Assembly: GCF_028561335.1 (NCBI RefSeq) | Contig: NZ_JAQQTG010000013.1 | Location: forward strand, 18,524-82,523 | DNA length: 64,000 nucleotides | Source of the DNA: Aequorivita todarodis | GTDB taxonomy: Bacteria > Bacteroidota > Bacteroidia > Flavobacteriales > Flavobacteriaceae | Direction of reading: 5' to 3' | Shown here: one piece after another, positions 34,061-44,344 of the stretch | Numbering within the stretch: position 1 is the first letter of the stretch | Layout: every line of letters begins with the position of its first letter | Notes under the pieces: model-generated | Database searches by the model: none | What the model saw: the letters and a program-made list of their open reading frames with translations, nothing else | What the model was told of the DNA's origin: nothing | Position numbers and translations under genes: made by a program

Positions 34061-34936
34061 TTAGAATTTTTTAATGAAATCTTCTATTCTGGCTCTCAAA
34101 CCATCGCTGACGCCCACTAAGGGAAGCCTCACGGTATCGCCGCAAATTCCCAAAGATTTAAAAACCGCCTTTATGCCGGCAGGATTTCCTTCGGCAAAAA
34201 TATAGTCTATTGCCGGTGCTATTTTGTAATGGATTTTATAGGCTTCGTCCGCTTTTTTATCAAGACCTAGTTTCACCATTTTTGAAAATTCCTTAGGAAA
34301 ACCTTCGCCGATAACAGAAATCACTCCTGCCCCACCGGCAAGTACCATTGGCAAGGTAATCATATCATCGCCCGAAATTACCAAGAAATCTTTTGGGCAA
34401 CCTGAAATCAATTTCATTGCCTGCACAATATCGCCGGCCGCTTCTTTTATGGCCACGATTTTTTCGAAATCATTCGCCAAGCGGATTACGGTTTCCGGAA
34501 GCATATTTGAAGCCGTCCTCCCCGGAACATTGTAAAGAATTATCGGCAGCGGAGCCGCCTTTGCAATTGCGGCAAAATGCTGATAAATACCTTCCTGCGT
34601 AGGTTTGTTGTAATAGGGCGAAACCGAAAGAATGGCCGTAAAAGCGGATAGGTCACGGGTTTTCATTTCTGAAATAACCTCCTGCGTATTGTTGCCACCA
34701 ATGCCCAAAACCAAAGGCAAGCGGCCATTGTTTGCTGAAACCACGGTGTCAATCACAAGCTGTTTTTCTTCTTTGGAAAGCGTTGCGCTTTCGGCAGTGG
34801 TTCCTAAAACCACCAAATAATTTATTCCGTTCTCAATGTTGAAATTCACCACATTTTTAAGTCCTTCCACATCTACGGAAAAGTCACTTTTAAACGGGGT
34901 TATCAATGCTACGCCTGTTCCAACTAATTCTTTCAT
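34061..34936 (-). CDS. dapA: 4-hydroxy-tetrahydrodipicolinate synthase
   Basis: 291 residues. First committed step of lysine/diaminopimelate synthesis: condenses pyruvate with aspartate semialdehyde. The active site is complete: Thr46-Thr47 in 'VLGTTAES', Tyr109 ('VSPYYNKP'), Tyr135 ('ILYNVPGR') and the Schiff-base Lys164 ('VAIKEAAGD'). dapF, a later step, is in the same window at 50.9-51.7 kb. Confidence 0.96.
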   Translation of the reverse strand: MKELVGTGVALITPFKSDFSVDVEGLKNVVNFNIENGINYLVVLGTTAESATLSKEEKQLVIDTVVSANNGRLPLVLGIGGNNTQEVISEMKTRDLSAFTAILSVSPYYNKPTQEGIYQHFAAIAKAAPLPIILYNVPGRTASNMLPETVIRLANDFEKIVAIKEAAGDIVQAMKLISGCPKDFLVISGDDMITLPMVLAGGAGVISVIGEGFPKEFSKMVKLGLDKKADEAYKIHYKIAPAIDYIFAEGNPAGIKAVFKSLGICGDTVRLPLVGVSDGLRARIEDFIKKF

Positions 34937-35026
34937 ATTGTATATTTTGATGCTGTTGATACTTTTGTTTCTATGGATTCTAAAATTTGACTCATTTCAC
35001 CTTTTGCCCCCTACTTTTAGCTTCCA

Positions 35027-35542
35027 TTAAATCTTTTTAAAAATTTTTAAATATTTTTTCACTTCACTTTTAAAAGCTTCCTTGTTTTGCAGGTCAACGG
35101 CTAAAAGCAAATCAAAAAGCCGGGGATCAGAATTATTGAAGCCTATTTTGAATTTTGCCCTGCTCTGTGCCACCATCGCTCCTAAAAATTCGTGCTTTCC
35201 GTTGTAATAACCAATAAGCACATCAAACGGAAAATCCAAAAACTCCTGTGCATTTTGATTGTGGATTTCACCGCGCCATGTAAATTCCTTATTGGTTATC
35301 TGGTTTTGCCGAAGCGAAGGTATCTTTCGCCGCGTTTCCACGAAAGTGAAGACTTTTACGTCCTTTCGTTGCAAGCCGAGCTCCTTTCCGAACTCGTACA
35401 GCATTTCAAAATCGTCAAAAAAAGCCTCGTCCACTACAAAGCCCAAATATGTTAAAGGCTCATTGCGCTTTGAAAAATCCCGCTCAGTCAGGTTTCTTTC
35501 AATGTGTTTTTTTAAGGAATGTCGCTTTACTTTTTTCAACAT
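35027..35542 (-). CDS. DUF6913-type flavobacterial protein
   Basis: 171 residues, soluble, lysine-rich at both ends. 'LTYLGFVVDEAFFDDFEMLY', 'FPFDVLIGYYNGKHEFLGAM' and 'AQSRAKFKIGFNNSDPRLFDLL' are the regions I associate with DUF6913, a family of unknown function usually next to dapA in flavobacteria. No catalytic motif. A -7 box TATTTTTG (35565-35572, minus) lies 23 bases upstream. Confidence 0.65.
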   Translation of the reverse strand: MLKKVKRHSLKKHIERNLTERDFSKRNEPLTYLGFVVDEAFFDDFEMLYEFGKELGLQRKDVKVFTFVETRRKIPSLRQNQITNKEFTWRGEIHNQNAQEFLDFPFDVLIGYYNGKHEFLGAMVAQSRAKFKIGFNNSDPRLFDLLLAVDLQNKEAFKSEVKKYLKIFKKI

Positions 35543-35634
35543 GGAATGCCCAATTCTCGCGTGGCAAAAATAGCTATTTTCAAAATTTATCCTCTGCCAA
35601 TTATGAAATCATTATAAAACAACATTTTTTTCCG

Positions 35635-35745
35635 AACCCGAAGGGTTCAAATATTTATAGACGATGAAACACGAAGAAGATTCGACCCCGATGGGGTCGT
35701 ATGTTCGAACAATAATAAAATTTCTATAAATATTTCATTTCTTCG
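35635..35745. repeat. Long inverted-repeat element with two GC palindromes
   Basis: Outer arms CCGAAG…AAATATTTATAGA and TCTATAAATATTT…CTTCGG are inverted copies. Inside the left arm is GAACCCGAAGGGTTC, and near the centre is CGACCCCGATGGGGTCG. The whole element sits in the spacer between ligA and the DUF6913 gene. It looks like a REP- or MITE-type palindromic element. Confidence 0.7.
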
Positions 35746-35796
35746 GAATGATGCTTCAATTTTAAAAAATTCATCGGAGGTATCCTTTTTCCCATT

Positions 35797-35820
35797 AACA
35801 TTTAACACCTAACCCTTAAC
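35797..35820. repeat. TAAC heptamer array, four units
   Basis: AAC repeats at exactly 7-base spacing four times (ATTAACATTTAACACCTAAC…), six bases beyond the ligA stop codon. Confidence 0.6.
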
Positions 35821-35825
35821 CTTCC

Positions 35826-37886
<2,061 letters not shown>

Positions 37887-37898
37887 TTAAAATAAAGA

Positions 37899-37946
37899 AC
37901 CACGAATACACGAAAAATTTTATAAAAACATTCGAGTATTCGTGGT
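37899..37946. terminator. Long hairpin downstream of the aquaporin gene
   Basis: ACCACGAATACACGAA (37899-37914) pairs with TTCGAGTATTCGTGGT (37931-37946) at 15 of 16 positions around an AT-rich loop. It may terminate the aquaporin transcript, but there is no clean T-run. 'Accacgaat' is also dispersed-repeat wording, so it may be a repeat instead. Confidence 0.5.
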
Positions 37947-37969
37947 AAATCTTTTCGATTTAAAGCAAA

Positions 37970-38674
37970 TCAATCATCCAAAAATATCTTGCGCACCAAG
38001 GCAGCGCAAAGTCCGCCGGCAATTGGAGCAACAATGAACAGCCACAGTTGCTGAAGTGCCATTCCCCCAGCAAAGAGTGCCGGACCCAAACTACGGGCCG
38101 GGTTCACGGAGGTTCCCGTAATTGGGATAACGACCATGTGTATCAACGCCAAGGAAATACCAATGGCAAGGCCTGCCATCATAGGCGAGGTGTGCCGTTC
38201 AGCGGTTGTTCCAAAAATTACCATTAGGAAAAGGAAGGTAAAAACAAACTCAGCCACCAGTGCCGAGGTCATATTGTACTCGCCCAAATACCCGGGACCC
38301 CATCCATTGGCGCCCAAGCCCCATTCTGGCATAGCAAAACCGGCACTGCCAGTGGCTAAAAGATATAATAGTCCAGAAGCGGCAATGGCTCCGATACATT
38401 GAAAAATGATGTAGCCAACGGTATCTTTGGCCGATAGTTTTCCCGCGGCCAACATAGCTATTGAAATTGCCGGATTAATGTGGCAACCTGAAATGGGACC
38501 AATGGTATAGACCATTACCAAGACCGCAAAACCAAAGGCGAGCGCAATGCCCAAAAGACCAATCCCGGCCGGACCGGAATGTGTTACACTGGCAATGGTA
38601 GCTGCCCCGGTGCCAAACAAAACCAAGGCGAACGTCCCGAGAGCTTCGGCAAAATACTTTTTTGATGAGTTCAT
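37970..38674 (-). CDS. Aquaporin / MIP-family channel
   Basis: 234 residues from the ATG at 38674 (a TTG two codons upstream is possible). Six membrane spans and the two half-helix motifs 'CHINPAISIA' and 'TSVNPARSLGPAL' show the aquaporin fold. The N-terminus 'KYFAEALGTFALVLFGTGAA' is typical of bacterial AqpZ-like water channels. Water versus glycerol selectivity cannot be settled by eye. Confidence 0.9.
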   Translation of the reverse strand: MNSSKKYFAEALGTFALVLFGTGAATIASVTHSGPAGIGLLGIALAFGFAVLVMVYTIGPISGCHINPAISIAMLAAGKLSAKDTVGYIIFQCIGAIAASGLLYLLATGSAGFAMPEWGLGANGWGPGYLGEYNMTSALVAEFVFTFLFLMVIFGTTAERHTSPMMAGLAIGISLALIHMVVIPITGTSVNPARSLGPALFAGGMALQQLWLFIVAPIAGGLCAALVRKIFLDD

Positions 38675-38770
38675 CTTCAATTATTTAAGAGGTTAGACAA
38701 CCTAAATTTAAGAAAATGAACCAATAAAATTACATTTGTTAAAAACGAAGTCTAAATTGTTGATAACGCA

Positions 38771-39361
38771 CTACGTTCTGTCAGAATTTAGCCACTTTGG
38801 AACATCGGGCCTTTTAAACTCCTCCATTTTTTTGAGAAGTTGAATGGGATTGGAATCGACCAAAAGCAGATTGTAGTTTTCCATGGAAAGGAAGCCCTTG
38901 CGCACCATGGTTTCCAGCATTTTCACAAGGTCGTTGTAAAAGCCGTTGATATTCAAAAGGCCAATTGGCTTTTGGTGCAGGCCCAACTGGAGCCAGGTTA
39001 TTATTTCAAAAAGTTCCTCTAAAGTACCCATACCGCCGGGCAGGGCTATGAAACCGTCGCTTTCTTCCTGCATTTTGAGTTTGCGGTCGTGCATGTTTTC
39101 GGTGGTGATAAGTTCTGTGAGGCCCAGATGGACAACTTCTTTTTTCTTTAAAAAGTTGGGGATGATGCCAATTACCTTTCCGCTGTTGTCCAGCACGCTT
39201 TTGGCAATGGTGCCCATCACGCCTATTTTGGCGGCGCCATAGACCAAGGTAATGTTTCGTTCTGCGAAAATTTCGCCCAGCTTTACTGCAGCGTCCGTTA
39301 TGGCGAGGTCGTTGCCGTCGCTACTGCCGCAGAAAACGCATATTTTTTCGAGATTGTTCAT
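38771..39361 (-). CDS. LOG-family (TIGR00730) Rossmann-fold protein
   Basis: 196 residues. 'CVFCGSSDGND' at the N-terminus, 'VYGAAKIGVMGTIA' and the family motif 'ALPGGMGTLEELFEIITWLQ' (PGGxGTxxE) identify the lysine-decarboxylase-like/LOG family. LOG proteins hydrolyse nucleoside 5'-monophosphates to base and ribose phosphate; the substrate here is not known. Its ATG overlaps the prmC stop (ATGA), so the two are coupled. Confidence 0.9.
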   Translation of the reverse strand: MNNLEKICVFCGSSDGNDLAITDAAVKLGEIFAERNITLVYGAAKIGVMGTIAKSVLDNSGKVIGIIPNFLKKKEVVHLGLTELITTENMHDRKLKMQEESDGFIALPGGMGTLEELFEIITWLQLGLHQKPIGLLNINGFYNDLVKMLETMVRKGFLSMENYNLLLVDSNPIQLLKKMEEFKRPDVPKWLNSDRT

Positions 39362-40458
39362 TCATTCGGATTATATGGAATATTCTCCCATTCTATTTCA
39401 TCATCAAATAAAGATACCTTTTTTTCCTGTATATACCACTCCAATTCACAAGTTGTGATTGTGTTTGGATTATCCTCCAGTTCCTTTTTACAGGTATCGC
39501 ATATTTGTGAAAGAATGTATTCATCAGCATCTTTTATAGAAATAAAGCCTTCCTTGGTAGGATTGGTTGGTCCCCCAGACGGAATATAAAGTGCCCTGTA
39601 TTCTTTTTGTGCCTTAATCATCCTGGATTTTCCAAAGATATCATTTCGCAGTTCACTTTTAGAAAGTCCTGCCGCAGCTAAAAGCCGCAAAAGCTCATTC
39701 CCTTTTTTTTCGTTTATCTCCAAATATAATGCGCCGCCATCGCTCAAGAAAGCCTCGGCCCAACCAATTATCGGTATGTAATACATCAAATCGTCCCAGG
39801 GAGGAGCGTAGAGAGCCAATTCAGGTTCATAGTTCAAGACATTTGGTTTCATCTGGTTTTTCTCGGAATGCAGTACATAAGGCGGATTGGACACAATGAT
39901 ATCATACCGCTTTGATGGTGGCTCCAATTTTAGAATGTTATCTTTAAAAAGTTCGACGGAAACGCCATTTAATTTTGCATTTTGCCGCGCTACCTTCAGG
40001 GCCTCTTCCGAAATATCCAGAGCTGAGACTGTGGCATTCGGTAGGTTTTTGGCGAGCGATACAGCAATGCAACCACTTCCAGTACCTATATCAAGTATGG
40101 CCAACCGTGAAAGTTTTTCCTTTAATCCTTTTAGGTCGGAAAGAACCCAATCCACCAGCTCTTCGGTTTCTGGGCGGGGGATTAAGGTGTGTTTGTTTAC
40201 TTTAAAAGGAAGGCCGTAAAATTCAGTTTCACCAATTATATATTGAATGGGTTCGTGGTTTTGTAGGCGATGGATTGCATTCTGAAATTTCTCGGCTTCT
40301 GTTTCGGAAATGTGCCTATCGGGATTTAAAGCGATTTCTATTCGGGAGAGGTTTAGGTATTTTTCGGAAAGGATGTCGAAAAACGATTGTATTTCTTCCG
40401 AAGGGTAAAACCGGGAAAGAGCGTTTTGGAAATCGATTTTTAGTTTTGAGATTTTCAT
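39358..40458 (-). CDS. prmC: Release-factor glutamine methyltransferase with cysteine-bearing C-terminal extension
   Basis: 366 residues. It methylates the GGQ glutamine of peptide-chain release factors. The N-terminal helical domain ('YIIGETEFYGLPFKVN', 'LIPRPETEELVDWV'), SAM loop 'LAILDIGTGSGCIAVSLAKN' and catalytic 'IIVSNPPYV' (NPPY 191-194) are complete, and the core ends near 'DIFGKSRMIKAQKEY' (~287), the usual end of PrmC. About 80 further residues carry 'ICDTCKKEL' (Cys320, Cys323) and Cys337, and a tail of aromatic/acidic residues ('DDEIEWENIPYNPNE'). I do not recognise the extension. Confidence 0.92.
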   Translation of the reverse strand: MKISKLKIDFQNALSRFYPSEEIQSFFDILSEKYLNLSRIEIALNPDRHISETEAEKFQNAIHRLQNHEPIQYIIGETEFYGLPFKVNKHTLIPRPETEELVDWVLSDLKGLKEKLSRLAILDIGTGSGCIAVSLAKNLPNATVSALDISEEALKVARQNAKLNGVSVELFKDNILKLEPPSKRYDIIVSNPPYVLHSEKNQMKPNVLNYEPELALYAPPWDDLMYYIPIIGWAEAFLSDGGALYLEINEKKGNELLRLLAAAGLSKSELRNDIFGKSRMIKAQKEYRALYIPSGGPTNPTKEGFISIKDADEYILSQICDTCKKELEDNPNTITTCELEWYIQEKKVSLFDDEIEWENIPYNPNE

Positions 40459-40468
40459 TTGAAAACAT

Positions 40469-40496
40469 CCTCCTAGCCCCCTTCAAAGGGGGAATT
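40469..40496. repeat. Palindromic repeat CCTAGCCCCC…AAAGGGGGAA, copy 2
   Basis: CCTAGCCCCCTTCAAAGGGGGAA-type element in the GNAT-prmC spacer, near-identical to the copy at 7284-7310. Confidence 0.75.
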
Positions 40497-40508
40497 ACAC
40501 GGAATAAA

Positions 40509-40994
40509 TTATAATGTTTTAAGCATATGCACCGGGCAGGAATAGTGGCCGGCGTCGCCCATTGCGCTTTCAATATATTCAAAACCGGCTTGTTTATACA
40601 GCTTTTGGGCGTGGGTCATATATTCCATGGTTTCGAGGTATATTTTTTCAAAACCGAACTCGCGCGCCTTTGCCAAACAGAACTCCATCATCTGCGCGCC
40701 CACTCCCCTTCCCCGTGCTTCGGGCAGGAAGTACATTTTTTGAAGCTCGCAGACGTTGCCTTCGTAATTGTCCAATTTCGCCACCCCGGCACCGCCGATT
40801 ATTATGTTGTTCTCTTCCACTACAAAGTAAACCGCCCGCGGTTTTCGGCAAGTTTCAAACATACAATCCAACGATTTATCGGCATAGGCCGTACCTACTT
40901 TTTGTACGTTGAAATCTTCCAAGACCGTACGTATTACCTTGGCTATTTGTGGACCGTCCTTCTTTTCAATAAGTCGGATTATCGGTGTGTCCAT
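40509..40994 (-). CDS. GNAT family N-acetyltransferase
   Basis: 161 residues. The acetyl-CoA loop is 'FLPEARGRGVGAQMMEFCLA' (R/QxxGxG/A), preceded by 'CELQKMYFLP' and followed by 'FEKIYLETMEYMTHAQKLYKQAGFEYI', the standard GNAT order. The acceptor is not predictable. It is divergent from ribD with a 28-base gap and lies upstream of prmC. Confidence 0.87.
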   Translation of the reverse strand: MDTPIIRLIEKKDGPQIAKVIRTVLEDFNVQKVGTAYADKSLDCMFETCRKPRAVYFVVEENNIIIGGAGVAKLDNYEGNVCELQKMYFLPEARGRGVGAQMMEFCLAKAREFGFEKIYLETMEYMTHAQKLYKQAGFEYIESAMGDAGHYSCPVHMLKTL

Positions 40995-41010
40995 TCTAAT
41001 TAAATCCTTG

Positions 41011-41018
41011 TATTTTTA
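41011..41018 (+). promoter_or_regulatory. -7 box of ribD
   Basis: TATTTTTA, the TAnnTTTA form, ending five bases before the GTG start. Suggests a leaderless message; no matching -33 box. Confidence 0.4.
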
Positions 41019-41022
41019 CGCG

Positions 41023-42102
41023 GTGAAGATACACGAAAAATATATGTTGCGCTGCATCCAACTGGCCAAAAACGGGCTGGGAACTACCTATCCAAATCCG
41101 TTGGTGGGCAGTGTAATTGTTCACAACGACCGAATTATTGGCGAAGGTTGGCATTACAGAGCCGGGTTACCCCACGCCGAAGTGAATGCCATCGCGAGCG
41201 TTAGCGAAGTGGACCTTTTGAAAGAAGCGACCATTTACGTGAGTTTGGAGCCATGCAGCCATTTTGGAAAAACTCCGCCCTGTGCCGATTTGATTATCGA
41301 AAGCGGAATAAAGAAAGTAGTGGTGGGCAGCCTGGACCCAAATCCGAAAGTGGCGGGGCGCGGCATCAAACGATTGATGGAGGCCTGTTGCGAAGTGATT
41401 GTAGGCGTTTTGGACGAAGCCTGCGCTGAACTGAACAAACGATTCTTTACATTTTACCAAAAAAAAAGGCCCTATATTTTTCTGAAATGGGCGCAGACAG
41501 CCGACGGATTTATCGCGCCGAAGGATGAGACCCGCGATGAGACGAAACCCGTTTGGATTACCAATGAATTTTCACGACAATTAGTGCATAAAATGCGGGC
41601 GGAGGAACAGGCAATTTTAGTGGGTACCAATACGGTTTTGCAGGACAACCCATCGCTAACGGTTCGGGAATGGGCGGGTGAAAATCCCACGCGGCTTGTG
41701 ATTGATAAAGATTTTAAAATTCCGGAGAATTTTTCGGTTTTTGATGGAAGTGCTAAAACGATATTTTTTACTGAACGTGTGTCATCCGTTTCGGAAATTC
41801 TCCCCTTGAGGGGAGACATAGAGGGGTGTTTTCAATTTGAAAAGATTGACTTTTCAATATCACTTCCCCAGCAAATCTGCGCAGCGATTTTCCGAAGGGA
41901 TATTCAGTCGGTCATTATTGAAGGTGGCGCAAAGACCCTGCAAACCTTTATTGATGCGAATCTTTGGGATGAGGCTTACGTATTTAACGGAAGCATCAAT
42001 TTCGGAGCAGGTATTAAAGCGCCGATTTTTAAAGGCTTTTTAATTTCAGAGGAAAAAATAAAGGACGATACCATGCGAATCTTCAAAAACCCCAACACTT
42101 GA
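41023..42102 (+). CDS. ribD: Riboflavin biosynthesis protein RibD (deaminase/reductase)
   Basis: 359 residues from a GTG start ('MKIHEKYMLRCIQLAKNGLG'); 38 more codons of upstream open frame run into the divergent GNAT gene and are discounted. The deaminase domain has the zinc ligands His51 in 'HAEVNA', and 'SLEPCSHFGKTPPC' (Cys78, Cys87). The reductase domain begins 'KRPYIFLKWAQTADGFIA' and includes 'VGTNTVLQDNPSLTVR' and 'VIIEGGAKTLQTFI'. Between them, codons for 'EILPLRGDIEGCFQ' are made by a palindromic repeat (41797-41832) inserted in frame. Its stop overlaps the next start (TTGA). Confidence 0.93.
   Translation: MKIHEKYMLRCIQLAKNGLGTTYPNPLVGSVIVHNDRIIGEGWHYRAGLPHAEVNAIASVSEVDLLKEATIYVSLEPCSHFGKTPPCADLIIESGIKKVVVGSLDPNPKVAGRGIKRLMEACCEVIVGVLDEACAELNKRFFTFYQKKRPYIFLKWAQTADGFIAPKDETRDETKPVWITNEFSRQLVHKMRAEEQAILVGTNTVLQDNPSLTVREWAGENPTRLVIDKDFKIPENFSVFDGSAKTIFFTERVSSVSEILPLRGDIEGCFQFEKIDFSISLPQQICAAIFRRDIQSVIIEGGAKTLQTFIDANLWDEAYVFNGSINFGAGIKAPIFKGFLISEEKIKDDTMRIFKNPNT
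41797..41832. repeat. Palindromic repeat inside the ribD reading frame
   Basis: CTCCCCTTGAGGGGAG followed by ACATAGAGGGGTGTTTT. The palindrome CTCCCC-TT-GAGGGG type is a dispersed intergenic element in Bacteroidota; here it is read through in frame. Confidence 0.75.
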
Positions 42103-42971
42103 TAGCACTGGCGCTCAGCATCCTTTCCTCCACCATGATTTTTGTGGTTTTTAAACTTTTTTCAAGGTTTAAAATCAACACTATGCACGCCATTGTAATG
42201 AATTATATCACCGCCTGTTTTTGCGGTATCATTTTTCAGAAAAGCGCAATAAATCTTACCGAAATACCGCAATATGCATGGTTTCCTTTTGCCCTGGGCT
42301 TGGGTGCGCTCTTTATAACCGTTTTCAATTTAATGGCCATAACCACACAGCGCAGCGGACTTTCGGTTGTTTCGGTGGCAACAAAAATGAGCGTGGTTAT
42401 TCCTATTTTTTTTGGGCTGTTATATTATAAGGAAAGCCTTGGCCTTTTTAAACTTATTGGAATTATTTTGGCATTGGCAGCGGTTTATCTGGCCTCCTTA
42501 AAAACACGGGATGGCCTAAAAATAAAACCTTCAAATTTATTCTTTCCGATTTTGGTTTTTTTGGGAAGCGGTGTCATCGATACGACCATCAAATATTTGG
42601 AAGGTGAATTTATCGCCAAAAACGACATCCCCATTTTCTCGGCCACTATCTACGGAATGGCTGCCATCCTTGGGTTCTTCCTTTTAATCTTTCAAGCGAG
42701 TAAAGGGAATTTTAAATTTCAGTTTAGGAATGTGCTTGGCGGAATTGCTTTGGGAATCCCAAATTACTTTTCAGTATATTTTTTGGTACAGTCGCTACGC
42801 AGCGGCATTTTTGATAGTTCCGGAATTTTCACGGTCAATAATGTGGCCATTGTAATGTTTTCAACCTTGTTGGGCATTTTGCTTTTTAAGGAGAAATTGT
42901 TGCTGAAGAATTGGGTCGGGATTGGGCTGGCCATACTTGGAATTTTGTTTATTGCTCTGGAAAAATGGTAG
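42099..42971 (+). CDS. EamA/DMT-family transporter
   Basis: 290 residues, TTG start overlapping the ribD stop by four bases. Ten hydrophobic segments in two five-helix halves ('GALFITVFNLMAITTQRSGL' and 'SLRSGIFDSSGIFTVNNVAI' are the related inner regions) fit the drug/metabolite transporter superfamily. Acts in the inner membrane; substrate unknown. Coupling to ribD hints at, but does not prove, a flavin-related solute. Confidence 0.85.
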   Translation: MIALALSILSSTMIFVVFKLFSRFKINTMHAIVMNYITACFCGIIFQKSAINLTEIPQYAWFPFALGLGALFITVFNLMAITTQRSGLSVVSVATKMSVVIPIFFGLLYYKESLGLFKLIGIILALAAVYLASLKTRDGLKIKPSNLFFPILVFLGSGVIDTTIKYLEGEFIAKNDIPIFSATIYGMAAILGFFLLIFQASKGNFKFQFRNVLGGIALGIPNYFSVYFLVQSLRSGIFDSSGIFTVNNVAIVMFSTLLGILLFKEKLLLKNWVGIGLAILGILFIALEKW

Positions 42972-43013
42972 TCCCCCCTCGCCCACAAAAGGGGAAAATG
43001 AAATTGTGAAAAA

Positions 43014-43625
43014 TTGGAAACTGAAAAAGACACATACAAAACCATTTTAAAGGCTTCGGAAGAGGTTCTTTTTAAGGAAAAAGGAAGCAAATTCTTCGGG
43101 TATGCCCTTCCGGTTTCTTCGGAAGAGGATATAAAAGTTCATATCGAAAACCTTAAAAAACAGCACCACAGCGCCCGTCACTGGTGCTACGCCTGGCAGC
43201 TCGGCGAAAACTACGAACACTATCGTGCCAATGACGACGGCGAACCTTCAAACAGTGCCGGAATGCCCATTTACGGGCAGTTGCAGTCTTTTGATGTAAC
43301 GAATATTTTAGTGGTGGTAGTTCGCTATTTCGGCGGCACGAAACTCGGCGTGGGCGGGTTGATACAGGCATACAAAACCGCCGCCCAAATGGCCTTGGAA
43401 ACTTGCAGGATTGTGAAAAAGACCATCGATGAAACCTTTATTTTAAAATTTGAATATCCCGAGATGAACACCGTGATGCGCATCATAAAAGACGAGAACC
43501 TAAACCTCGCCAATCAAAAAATGGAGCTCAATTGCGAGTTCGAAATCGCCGTTCGGAAAAAGGATGCGGAACGGATTTTTGAGGTGTTTGAAAATACGTA
43601 TAAAGTGAAAATCACAAAAAAATAA
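43014..43625 (+). CDS. IMPACT/YigZ family protein
   Basis: 203 residues, TTG start; the nearest upstream ATG is closed by a stop after two codons. 'HHSARHWCYAWQLG' and 'NDDGEPSNSAGMPIYGQL' and 'VVVRYFGGTKLGVGGLIQAY' are the IMPACT-domain signatures; the C-terminal part is the DUF1949-like ferredoxin fold. The family relates to eukaryotic IMPACT, a translation regulator; bacterial role unclear. Confidence 0.9.
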   Translation: METEKDTYKTILKASEEVLFKEKGSKFFGYALPVSSEEDIKVHIENLKKQHHSARHWCYAWQLGENYEHYRANDDGEPSNSAGMPIYGQLQSFDVTNILVVVVRYFGGTKLGVGGLIQAYKTAAQMALETCRIVKKTIDETFILKFEYPEMNTVMRIIKDENLNLANQKMELNCEFEIAVRKKDAERIFEVFENTYKVKITKK

Positions 43626-43630
43626 ATCGC

Positions 43631-43729
43631 AAATTCCAAATTCCAAAACCCAAACCTTTGGATTTTGGAATTTGGTATTTGGAACCTGCCTGCCAGAGGC
43701 ACGACAGGCAGGTTTGGAATTTGGAATTT
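43631..43729. repeat. Nested palindrome between convergent genes
   Basis: AAATTCCAAATTCCAAAACC (43631-43650) is inverted at 43711-43729. Inside, CCTGCCTG (43685-43692) pairs with CAGGCAGG (43705-43712). It could serve as a two-way terminator for the IMPACT and thioesterase genes, or be a MITE-like repeat. Confidence 0.7.
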
Positions 43730-43743
43730 TTTAATGTCCTTTT

Positions 43744-44139
43744 TTAGGAAAGTTTTTCCAATAGGTATTGTGGCGCCTTCATCAATTTTTTTGTAGTACT
43801 GTTCACAAAAACCAAAACAGTAGTCGCCGTGGCCAAAAGTTGTTTGGACTCATTATAAATTTCATAATAAAACTCAATTTTTATATTCGGAATTTGCTTC
43901 AAAGTTGTCCTTACGGTAAGCAAATCGTCATAAAAAGCAGGCTGTTTATAATCAATACTAAAATGCACCACGGGCAACTGTACATTGTTGGCTTCCATCC
44001 ATTTATAGGAAAACCCGAGCTCGCGAAGCCATTCGGTCCTGCCCTGTTCCAAGTACTGGGCATAATTGCCGTAATAGACCACGCCCATCTGGTCTGTCTC
44101 GCCGTAACGCACCCTAATCTGTGTAAGTGTATTCTTCAA
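43744..44139 (-). CDS. Acyl-CoA thioesterase, YbgC/4-hydroxybenzoyl-CoA thioesterase type
   Basis: 131 residues, hot-dog fold. 'IRVRYGETDQMGVVYYGNYA' contains the catalytic Asp and the substrate Tyr/Asn residues; 'YLEQGRTEWLRELGFSY' continues the signature. The start is TTG; no ATG is in frame close by. It hydrolyses short acyl-CoA thioesters; the specific substrate is unknown. Convergent with the IMPACT gene across a nested palindrome. Confidence 0.88.
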   Translation of the reverse strand: MKNTLTQIRVRYGETDQMGVVYYGNYAQYLEQGRTEWLRELGFSYKWMEANNVQLPVVHFSIDYKQPAFYDDLLTVRTTLKQIPNIKIEFYYEIYNESKQLLATATTVLVFVNSTTKKLMKAPQYLLEKLS

Positions 44140-44344
44140 AGTTTATAGTTAATTAAAGAAAGTTTTTTTGTAGTTTTATCGAAAGGGAAGTATGGCGAAA
44201 AAAAACTAATAATTCAACCCCAATCTGGTTTTTTTTATAACTTTTTTGTTCACATATTTGCACTGTTAAGAAATAGCACGGAAATACTCCATCCCCTATT
44301 TTTTGACCATACCTTTTAAAAAACAAAAAACAGAATTTTTAACT

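Noticed and set aside
40909..41022. Longer N-terminus of RibD
   Set aside because: It lies in the divergent GNAT gene and its promoter region; the GTG start gives the conserved opening.
44140..44344. Replication origin upstream of dnaA
   Set aside because: No cluster of TTATCCACA-type boxes; in Bacteroidota dnaA is often not at oriC.
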